This document shows, piece after piece, positions 27,878-36,641 of a stretch of DNA of 64,000 nucleotides; position 1 is the stretch's first letter; each line of letters begins with the position of its first letter. Source of the DNA: Taeniopygia guttata (taxonomy: Eukaryota > Chordata > Aves > Passeriformes > Estrildidae); contig NC_133030.1 in the NCBI RefSeq assembly GCF_048771995.1, forward strand, positions 14,785,501 to 14,849,500. The letters run 5' to 3'. Made by a program: the position numbers and the translations under genes. Below the pieces are notes generated by a model. The model was not told the DNA's origin, ran no database searches, and was given only the letters and a program-made list of their open reading frames with translations.

Positions 27878-28309
27878 TTCCCAAATTCAGCTCTCTCAGC
27901 TCTGTGGTACCCAGGCTACACAAAGTGCTTACTTGAAAGCATCACTCTTTAGCCATATCCTGGTTCCCTGCCACCTCCATTTCCCAAGCTTTAGTTAATA
28001 TTTGTTGAAAGCTTTGAGTAGCAGTTCCTACAGATCACCTTTCAGAAGTCTGTGTGACTGCTGAGGTGATCAGTGCATCTCAGAGCCCTGCTCAGGGAGA
28101 GAGCCTGGGAAACATTTGCATTCAAGGCTGGGAGCACCCCCAGTCTGGCCACTCCGGGTGAAATTCGCAGCCTGGTTTCCAAACAAACACCTGCTAAATA
28201 TCCTCAAACGCCGCTGCTGGAGTTACTGGGAACGCAGGGTGTCCCAAGACTGGAAAAGCAGCATCAGTAAAGGGTTTTCCTTCCCTGAAGAGGGCTCCCC
28301 ATCTCGGTT

Positions 28310-28318
28310 TATATAAAG
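28310..28318 (+). promoter_or_regulatory. TATA box next to the CpG island
   Basis: TATATAAAG is a full-consensus TATA element on the plus strand and would place a start site near 28340. A transcript from there would cross the CpG island and meet a donor CAG/GTAACA at 28740. No transcript is proven. Confidence 0.4.
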
Positions 28319-28339
28319 AGCGTGATGGTTTTACAATAT

Positions 28340-28739
28340 CAGGAAGGAAAAAAATAATAAAAAAAGAAAACAACAAACCAGAAGAAGACAGACAGACGGT
28401 ACCTGTTGTAACTCCATCTACTGTAGGACATGTTCCTGTTGCTGCTGACCCCATCCATCTCCGGCTCGGCTAGCGCGCTCCCGGCATGGCTGGGCGCTGC
28501 GGGCAGGGCGGGCGCTCACACACCTGCCCGGGGATGGGGCAGCCGCCTCCGGCCTTGCGCGGCACCGCCGGAATTCACCGCCCGGCAGCGCCTTCGCATC
28601 GAGCTCTGCTGCTCGGAGCAAACCACTGCCAGTGCCGGGGAGGGAGGAGGAGGAGGAGGAGGGAGGGATGAAGAGAAGGGGAGGCTCCCGGGGTCCCCGC
28701 CGAGGGGCCGGGCGCTCGGAGGCAGCCGGAGACGCGCAG
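28340..28739 (+). ncRNA. candidate first exon of an unidentified plus-strand transcript
   Basis: This would run from the start site predicted by the TATA box to the donor GCGCAG/GTAACA at 28740. The largest in-frame ORF is a low-complexity Glu/Gly/Arg stretch starting at 28632, so a noncoding role is more likely than a coding one. It rests only on the promoter-like signals and the splice donor. Confidence 0.2.
28403..28458 (-). other. candidate minus-strand first coding exon, 18 codons
   Basis: On the minus strand an ATG with a good Kozak context (GAGATGG) opens MDGVSSNRNMSYSRWSYN, then two bases, then a canonical donor CAACAG/GTACCG at 28402. It sits at the left edge of the CpG island, where a bidirectional promoter could start it. 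I do not recognise the peptide, and no second exon was found to the left. Confidence 0.2.
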
Positions 28740-29330
28740 GTAACAAACAGGAGCGCGGCTGCTAAGCCGCTTAAGGGATATTCAGCCGGGCTTGTGCTCC
28801 TCCTGCTCCGCCACACGCGCCTTATTTATTTATTTATCCCGGTTGCCACAGATACGGGTCCATTGCGCTGACATCAGCCGCCTCCCACCCCAGCGCCGCG
28901 ATCTTGCCGGGGGCGCGCACGGAGGCCATGGCTGCCCGCGGGGTCAGGGCAGCCCCTCAGGGACGCGGCCTCGCCTCAGCGCCCGCGGCCCCCGCGGCTG
29001 GCAGGGGCACTCGGGGGGCAGAACAAACTCTCGCACTCCCCGCTTCAGCCACTGCTCTGGCACTGTGCGTGGTCCCAGCTCACCCAGGGCAGCGGTGTGA
29101 GAGCCCTCCAGCCTCAACGTGGCTCTTCCTAAGCTGGCACCTAAGGCCAAACCACCCTCGTGGCTCCAGCACACGCGTCCCTGCTGGGGACAGCGGTGTC
29201 CAGTGCCAGGGCCTGTGCCGAGCACTCTGTTTGTCACCTCTGTCAGCTGAAGGCAGCACGGGGCCGTGGTGCTCCTGTGCCTCTGTCAGCAGCGCAGCAC
29301 CCGCGGTGCTCCCAGGTGCCCATACCTGCC
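28430..29330. promoter_or_regulatory. isolated CpG island
   Basis: About 900 bp is clearly GC-rich with dense CpG (densest 28470-29060) in an otherwise AT-rich region, which marks a likely unmethylated promoter. No known first exon is recognised. A TATATAAAG box lies just to its left on the plus strand (28310-28318), and splice donors are available on plus (28740) and minus (28402). Long open frames across it (28904-29497 plus, 28418-28816 minus) are explained by GC content. RRAS2 exon 1 is not here: the gene runs the other way, with its 3' end on this side. Confidence 0.75.
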
Positions 29331-29408
29331 CAGTGGTTGGGAATCAGGTCTGCTTCCCGATGTCCCACGACTGTGAGGCTTGGCTGCGTGGCTGGGCAGT
29401 GTCTACTG

Positions 29409-29832
29409 TCCTGGAGGACTCACAGCATGACTTTCCACGCACAGAAGCAAGGATGACTCCCTGCAGTTCCCTACATTGTTTCCCAGGTCTTGCTTGAAGA
29501 GGGGGGCAACACTTGCTTTCCTCCAGCCACCAGGAATTTCCCTGCTCTCCAATAAAGATGGTCATGAAAGAAGTCTCAACAGCCTTGTGAGGGCATCAGC
29601 AGGTTCTCTCTCCATCTTGGATGGGCTCCATTAAGTCCCTGTAAATTTGTATAGGTTGAGCCCCCCGAAATAACCCCTGCCTTGATCCTTACCCACTGCT
29701 CCCGCCTCTTCTCCTCATTTCACCTCCTCACACGGACCTTGGAAATCAAGTTGGTCAAGAGGCAGTGGAGGCTCTGGGTGCTGTATCTACTGTCACTAAA
29801 TCACCCAGCAACAACTCCCCATTTTCCTTGTC
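29409..29832 (-). repeat. 424-bp repeat copy A (CR1 ORF2-derived)
   Basis: This is 424 bp, colinear without net gaps with 36218-36641; by eye about 13 positions differ (roughly 97% identity). Most differences are C/T or G/A, several at CpG. The sequence is antisense CR1 ORF2. The left flank here shows no CR1 sequence, unlike copy B, and both copies end on the right at the same point (CTTGTC). TGTC occurs at both ends of this copy. Confidence 0.88.
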
Positions 29833-32259
29833 AGGCAGAGACAGCAGGATGATGACCCCATCTCCTGCAACACCACAGCACACGGGGCTGCCCAGAAGGT
29901 CTGACCATCCCTAGGCTAAGGGAGGTGCTTCTAGAAGCAGTGTCAGGTCAGCACAGCCAGCCCCCCGGGCAGTGGAGGACATCTACAGACACACAGGGAG
30001 GTGAGGGGCTGCTCTCAAACCTTTCCCAGACAGTCCCAACTCTTTGGCCTGTGCTAGTATCTTCTGACTCCTTCATTCACTGCTTGGCCAGCTGGGTGCC
30101 CAGCCCTGCTCTTATTTGTAAGATCTCTCATGAGAAATGTATAAAAATCCCAAGGATACATAAAGTCTGGAAGGGACTTAAGTGAATCAGGCCTTGTCAC
30201 TCTTTTCACAAACCACTGTATCTGATGAGGGTTTCATGATGAACCTCCAGAGGCTGCTAGAAGAGCTCCTAGAGCTCCAGAAAGCAGCTGAAAGTCCTGG
30301 AGTTCCACCCTGCTGACAGAGACTTTCCATTCCTAGCTCTAAAGTATTCACAGACATCAGTTAGCCAATTGTTCTTGCACCATCCCGTTCCTTTATTCAA
30401 GTAAATGAATGCCTGCCATCACTCTTTAAATTTCCAGTCTTTATAGTCAAAGGCTGAATAGAGCAAACCCTCAATCACTTTGCATCAGGACAGGCACAAC
30501 AACCCCAAGAACTTTTACCATGTACCAGTTTTAACCTAAATCTAACCCTTTCTGAATATGGATGATATTTGGCCATACTTTTTCAAACAGGGAAAACATC
30601 AGAGTTCCGTGGAACAGCAATTAAAATGCCCAGACCTGAGCCCTGCTCCTTGTAACTGCATATACCCCATTGATGTGATGTATAGACAGTGCATTCCCCT
30701 TTATCTCTTTCATAATCCACGTGGAGTGACCTGGATGAATTGGACCATCTGGAAAGCAGAGTTACTCACAGCCCATCTCATCCACCTACCTGCTCTGCTC
30801 AAACTGAAACCATTTGCTTGTCTGTGGGATTACTCAGGCCAACATTTTCCACATGGGAGCAGTTGGAAAATCATCCTGATGAGTCCCTGCAGCCCAGAGG
30901 AACCTCTGTCAGAAACAAACCCTTCAAGTCACATCAACAGAAGCAAGGAACACAGGTTGGCTGCTCTCCTCTGTACATGCCTCATTCAGAGTGTAGCTCA
31001 CTGGCACCTCAGGCTCCTTCTCACTCGTCCTGGACCAAAGCACTGAGCAGGAGAAAGTCAACCCCAGTGGTTCATTCTGACAGTGCAAATACACCCAGAG
31101 CTGTCTTGTCCCAGCATACTGAGGCAGGTGGGATGCAAAGATTTGGGGTTGACCCTACTGAACCTCAGGACAAGCACAACCTCTCCATACAGGTAACACA
31201 GCAAAACCAAACCCCTCCCCCCCTGCCAAATTTTGGCAGAGTAGTGCTTGGAAAACTTGCCTGTGCCTGCCTCAGGGGACCCCTTCACACACATCCTCAC
31301 AGAAAAGGAGCTCAAGAGTAGAACCAAGTGTGGTCTCCACTGCTCTGCTGCAGGTAAACAACATCTTGAGAGTCCTTAGAAAAATACTCTGGGCAGCAGA
31401 CTTAGCCTCCTGGGACCCTGGCATCTCCCTGCTTCCTGCACATGGTGACAGCTCTGCTCCTGCCCCTGACCCCACAGCCTGCAGTGCTGACAATATCACT
31501 TCAAAGCTGAAATTTTCAGAAAGGTTTTGATGGTGAAGCCAGGGCGCTCATGAGCCTGTGTAAGGGGCAGCGACACAAATGAGATCCATGCTGGAATTCA
31601 GTCAGGGAGAGAAATGGTTTTCTTGTCATTCATTCTGCTCCCAGTGCTTCAGGGCACTTGTCACCAAGTGTTTGAGCATGGCTGCATCCACACACATCCG
31701 AAATGAGTCACGTCTGCTCCCTGCTTCCAGAGATTCCGTCTGACCACTGCAGATGCAGGGACATCTCAAAGCAAGAATGTTGAATCTGGGGGGAGTGAGT
31801 GGCTGGGCTTCTGGGTTACAGCATATGAATGCTGGAGTAGAAATAACATTTCAGTTCTTCTTAAAAGCGATGAGAAGCTGCCTCACATACTCCCTATCCC
31901 AGTGCCAGCTGGAACTAAGCACTGAAAAGGCACAAAATCTTCCTTGTTTAAGGTGTTCAGAATACAGCAAATTACTTTATCACCCAAATAAATGTGATCT
32001 GGAATATTAGCTTGAGCTGTTGAAATACCACAGAAATTAAACAGGCAGCAGGGCTGCAGCAAACAGGCTGTTGCTGCATTTCCCTGCAGACAAATGGCAA
32101 AGTACCTGCTGAGTCACTGGATGGAGCCTAGCAGCTTTAACAGTGCAGAGTCAAGAACGCAACCTAAACTCCGGACTAGATATTCTAGAAACACTCTGAG
32201 TTTTAAGCGTGCTTTTTGGGCATGCTCACTCTGATTATGTATACATATTGTATCAACAG

Positions 32260-32520
32260 GACCGACGCTGTCCCCACCACCCCAAAGAGTTGCTCAATGA
32301 GATTAGGAGTCTTTCAGCAGCGCTAATTAGTGCTTACGCAAGCAGGGATTTCTGCACGCCCTCGGGGCTGCTGCCTGGAGGTGAGGATGCTCCCGGATCC
32401 GCTGCAGGCGCTGCCCTGCCACAGGGTCGCGCATTGATGTCCCTGACCTGCTGCTTCGACAAAGAAGTTCCTCCCTGTGTCCTCCCGAGGGGCTGCCCGA
32501 GTTCAAACGGGGTTCTGCAG
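32260..32520 (+). other. candidate CpG-rich internal exon
   Basis: A pyrimidine-containing acceptor TATCAACAG precedes 32260 and a near-perfect donor CTGCAG/GTAAGG follows 32520. The 261 bp between are open in one frame (87 codons, phase 0 at both ends) and hold over a dozen CpG dinucleotides, far more than the surroundings. The product (starting DRRCPHHPKELLNEI, later SLTCCFDKEVPPC) is not recognised. With the CpG island 3.5 kb upstream it could be a second exon of a plus-strand transcript, or simply a small CpG-rich regulatory patch. Confidence 0.25.
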
Positions 32521-32955
32521 GTAAGGAGGAGGTGGGGGGAGAGCAAGGACAGGGGAGATCTGGTCTCTTAAGCACCATTAAAGGGGATTTTTCAGAACGC
32601 CACTGTCCCATACTCACTGCCTCCAGTTGGGGACATTTGGGAACATCAGCAGGAGACAATTGCAGCCCAGCCTGCACGGCAGCTCCAGAGGGAGTCAGGC
32701 TGGCTTGAACCAAACAAACCAGTTCTCATTCAGTAACCAGACAGGTTCTAAGACAGCTCCAGGAAAACCAGTTACAAACCCTTTCACACCTGGACAGTGC
32801 ACTCCCCTGCAGAACAAACATCTGGACCTTGCTTAAGAGGAGATTTGGGCCCGAACACAGGAACAGCACTGCAGAGTCTGCATCCCCATAGGAGCTCTGC
32901 TGCCTTACAAGGAGCATGAGATGCCTGTGAATAAAACAGTACATAATTCTAGAAT

Positions 32956-33003
32956 TAAAAAAAAAAAAAAACAAACAAAAAAACAAAAAAAACCACCAAC
33001 CCA
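32956..33003. repeat. A/C low-complexity tract
   Basis: Fourteen or more A are followed by CAAACAAAAAAACA and then CAAAAAAAACCACCA. The end phrase matches the tract at 27.6 kb. No associated element body was recognised. Confidence 0.7.
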
Positions 33004-33712
33004 AACAGACAACATCACAAAAGGCTTGTGGAGCAGCTCATTGAAATGAGGAGAAGCAGCAATGGGACAAGCAGTGGTGATTCCAGGACACTCAGCATCC
33101 CTGCTGGGGACTCCATAAGCCAGTGCCTTATATTCCTGCTTTATGCAGGAAACACAGTAAGGAGGAACGTGCCTGTCTGCTTTTCCACTTTCCCTCACAT
33201 TACCCTGCCAAAGTAAAGCTTATGAAAGTTGGGCTTAACGATTTTGCCTGAAAAGATAGTATTTACATCCTTAAGAGCATCTGGCATAATTCTGTATTTC
33301 ATCTTCCTTTCAAAGGATAATGCAGCTTCTAAAAATTCCCTCCAAGAGCCATTATGATTTTATGCTGCTCCTGATAAAATAAACAACTTCATTTGTCAGG
33401 CTCCAGGCATTTTGCAAAGAAGCCAGCACGACAATTTACATCTTGCAGAAAGGAACCTGAAGCAGCACCGCTTTCCTAGCAGCAACCAAGACAGCCTGGG
33501 AGACACCCACACTGGCCCTGCAGCCTCCACACTGCAACACCCCCATTCCTACACAGCCACAGGATGTCCCAACCCTCTGGTAATCTTCTGCCTGGAAGTG
33601 TTTAGAAACCTGACCCTGCCATCCATGGTGGTTTTAAAGTCCCAGTTTTCACAAGTGTAAGAAACTGGCAATGCATTCTTCAGAGCTCAACTTCTTCCTT
33701 CTTTTTAAGAGC

Positions 33713-33852
33713 TAGAAAATACTATATTTACTATATATATATATAGAGCAAGAATAGCATACACATCATATATATATATACACACACACATATATATATA
33801 TATATATGATGTGTATGCTATACTTGCTCTATAGAAAATACTATAATTACTA
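33713..33852. repeat. AT-rich palindrome flanked by 21-bp direct repeats
   Basis: Arms at 33742-33780 and 33795-33833 (39 bp each) are reverse complements with about one mismatch, separated by a 14-bp CA/TA loop. Each arm carries GAGCAAG and GCATACACATCATATATATA on one or the other strand. Outside, TAGAAAATACTATATTTACTA (33713-33733, with one extra base) recurs at 33832-33852 with one mismatch. The whole could form a hairpin or cruciform. The direct repeats look like a target-site duplication or the trace of a fold-back duplication. Confidence 0.9.
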
Positions 33853-34409
33853 AAGCAGATGAAGTCCACAGCAGCGTGGGTCCTTATCTGTATATTTTAG
33901 CAGGCTCAGTCTCCCTCATGGACCATATTGCTGAAAGGACAGCGTGGTGGTTTCATCCAGTGTGAACTACTAAGGCAATCTCTTAGTAATTCATTAGCTC
34001 TTTTCATCCTCTACTCCTCTCTGAAATATATCCTGATTTTCCACATGTACAGAAATGGTGGGACATAGAACAAGACTGTGCCAATGGATGAGTATAGTGG
34101 CCTCCTGTGAGGTATTGCTTTGTTAATCAATAAAAATAAAAAGCTCTGGACAATGATGCTCCAATTGACCACGCTTCCCTCCCCTGGGACACCAAAGCTT
34201 CCCAATGTTTCCCTCAAGGATGCAGCAGCTTGTGTCAGCCCTGAAGCCCCTCAGGAGCCAGCTGGCAGTGCCACTCTTTGGGAAATTCCAGTCCCCATCT
34301 GCTGGGGATTTTTACATTGCATTCATCCCTCTGGACTGGCATCCTCCTATCTGTGAAAGAAGTCCTGAGCTTTACTGACTGAAATTCAGGTTCAATAAAG
34401 TCACAATAG

Positions 34410-34526
34410 TTTTGTGGTTTGTTTTTTGTGGTGTTTTTTTTTGTTTGTTTGGGGTTTTTTTGGGTTTTTTGGGGGTTTTTTTGGGGTTTTTTGGTGGTTT
34501 TTTTTTTTTTTTGTATTTTTGTTTGC
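34410..34526 (+). repeat. T/G low-complexity tract with a G-quadruplex motif
   Basis: This is a long tract of T-runs separated by G-runs. At 34451-34486 it reads GGGG, seven T, GGG, six T, GGGGG, seven T, GGGG, which satisfies the usual quadruplex rule (four runs of at least three G, loops of up to seven). The minus strand reads as A-runs with C-runs and resembles the A/C tracts at 27631-27697 and 32956-33003. Confidence 0.85.
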
Positions 34527-35759
34527 TAGAGAAGGAATTCAGTACCAGGCACATTAAAAAAGGCTCCTCAGGCTTTATCAGTCAGATTTGGGAAGGGGGA
34601 GTGGTGGGGGAGGAGGTGAAAATAGAAAAACAAATTTAAAATCCAATCAATTTACTCTTTTAAAAATTAATTTTTAAAGCTTACAAAATACATTATCATT
34701 GTTTAAATGTCATGAGAATTTTGGATTATTTTGGGTAAACAGAAAATGAAAATATCAAAAAGTGAATTTGAAATCCAGAGGCATGCCCACATGCATCAAG
34801 TTGTCCCCTCTACTGGAAAGTGGGAACTTTGTCACCTCAGCATAGTGACACAAGGCAAAAATGAGGAGGTGACTACATTTCAAATGGCATAGAACACTGT
34901 AACTTTCACTAGAGCAGGCAAAAAAAGCATCAACCAATCTCCCCTCCCTGCAGCTGTCAGCCCTTTCACATCTCAGGTTTGTGAAAAACAGTGACAGATT
35001 TCACCCTGGAACATAACAGTTACACTTTCCAGGCTTTTAATGCTGTTCTGAAATTAATAATGTAATTGCCAGATATGGAAAAAAAGTCACTTGATCCTGC
35101 TCAGGCTGAGAAGAATTTTGAATTATGAAATCCTTCACTAGACCATAAAACCACAGTAGAGGTCTGCTCTTGTGCAGGGCATTATTTCAGAGGATCCTTG
35201 TATGGATATTAAAGTAGCAGAATCTTCTGGCAGGTGACCAGTTGGAAACCAAGCTGCAAAAGCCTTGTATTTATTCCTCATTCATAGGCAGCAGCCCAAA
35301 TTAAAGACCAAATTAAAGACCAAAGCCCCTTGTCCTTCTGCACACAAGGTACAATACCTATTTCACGGCTCATTTAAAACATCTGAGCCTGAGCTGCAAG
35401 ACTTTGTCTCCGTGACATCCCACTCAACAAGCAACTTCGCTGAAATGGGAAACAGCATTTCACACATTCAAAAATATAACAGAAGTATCTGATTAACCCC
35501 TAAAACACATCAGCTGCACAAGCCACTGCTCCTGTTTCTTCTTTCTGGATCTCTGATGAGCTGGAGCCAGCAAATGCAAGCCTGGCATGCTTTGGGTAGC
35601 CACCACGGTCCAGTGCAACCTTCTGGCATGCATGAGTGCAAACCTGACCCCCAGGTAAGTCACAGAACTCTGCTGGAGTTCTAAGATGATTTAAATAAAA
35701 CTTCTGATTTTAAAATTGCCCTTGTAAAATTCCATAGGCTCCCCTTGACCTGTTCCTCC

Positions 35760-36641
35760 AGCAGCCCCATGCCCAAGTTCACCAGCTGGTTCTCCCCAAC
35801 ATAGTGTCACTTGCAAACATGTTAAGAGTGCACTGAGTTGTCTCCTTCAGCTCACTGGCAAGGTGTTCAAGATGCCAGGTGAGATGCCTGCAGCCTTTCC
35901 CTTGTCACCAGACTCTGCCTGGAGGTGAGCCTGTTACACACTCTGAGGACCACCACTCCCTCTGAGCACAATCCATCAGTCAGTGCTTTACCAGCCCACA
36001 ACACCCTGAACACCTTTGTATCAAAATAGGGTGGGAAGCAGTGTTGAAAGGCTTGCTGAGTTGAGGTAAAAGCATACACTGCTCTCTCCTCATCCACAAA
36101 TTCAGTCACTTCATCACAGAGGCAACCCTGGTGGTCAGGTGTGACTGACTCCAGTCAATTCATACATTTACACAGATCATTCCCAACCACTTATCTTTTA
36201 TGTGCCCAGAAATATGTTCCTGGAGGACTCATTGCATGACTTTCCATGCATAGAAGCAAGGATGACTCCTTGCAGTTCCCTACATTGTTTCCCAGGTCTT
36301 GCTTGAAGAGGGGGGTAACACTTGCTTTCCTCCAGCCACCAGGAATTTCCCTGCTCTCCATTAAAGATGGTCATGAAAGAAGTCTCAACAGCCTTGTGAG
36401 GGCATCAGCAGGTTCTCTCTCCACCTCGGATGGGCTCCATTAAGTCCCTATAAATTTGTATAGGTTGAGCCCCCCAAAATAACCCCTGCCTTGATCCTTA
36501 CCCACTGCTCCTGCCTCTTCTCCTCATTTCACCTCCTCACACGGACCTTGGAAATCAGGTTGGTCAAGAGGCAGTGGAGGCTCTGGGTGCTGTATCTACT
36601 GTCACTAAATCACCCAGCAACAACTCCCCATTTTCCTTGTC
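35760..36641 (-). mobile_element. CR1 LINE internal ORF2 segment, minus orientation
   Basis: The plus strand is the antisense of the CR1 reverse-transcriptase region. Recognisable phrases are GTGTCACTTGCAAACATGTT followed by GAGTGCACTGAG, AGTGTTGAAAGGCTTGCTGA, CTCATCCACAAATTCAGTCA, CACTTGCTTTCCTCCAGCCA and TAAATTTGTATAGGTTGAG. Neither the CR1 3' UTR nor its short-repeat tail is present on the left, so the piece has lost its 3' end, which is unusual for a fresh CR1 insertion. Its right 424 bp (36218-36641) are nearly identical to 29409-29832. Confidence 0.78.
36218..36641 (-). repeat. 424-bp repeat copy B (CR1 ORF2-derived)
   Basis: This is the partner of 29409-29832 in the same orientation, 6.8 kb away. 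Here the homology is the right part of a longer CR1 ORF2 segment that starts near 35760. The end on the right is shared with copy A, after which the flanks are unrelated. Confidence 0.88.

Larger units (their letters stand above)
23483..28309. other. intergenic, no gene recognised
   Basis: AT-rich with the (AT)n, A/C tract and 11-bp inverted repeat listed separately. A 166-codon minus-strand frame (27326-27826) is an artefact of the A/C tract, which it reads as Phe/Val/Leu-rich sequence. Confidence 0.6.
29833..35759. other. intergenic, no known gene
   Basis: It contains the candidate exon at 32260-32520, two low-complexity tracts and the 33.7-kb palindrome. The longest frame (30740-31321 plus, 193 codons, Ser/Pro/His-rich) has no recognised domain, shares its span with other frames, and is probably chance in a GC-richer stretch. 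Confidence 0.6.

Noticed and set aside
28418-29497. Long frames (132 and 197 codons) across the CpG island
   Set aside because: High GC content removes stop codons; the products are Ala/Gly/Arg/Pro-rich in competing frames with no recognised domain. The latter also runs into the CR1-derived copy A.
30558-31321. Frames of 162 and 193 codons on the plus strand
   Set aside because: Two different frames are open over the same bases, no domain is recognised and no splice or promoter context supports either.
34372-34639. Lys/Pro-rich minus frame and Phe/Gly-rich plus frame
   Set aside because: Both are translations of the T/G simple-sequence tract.
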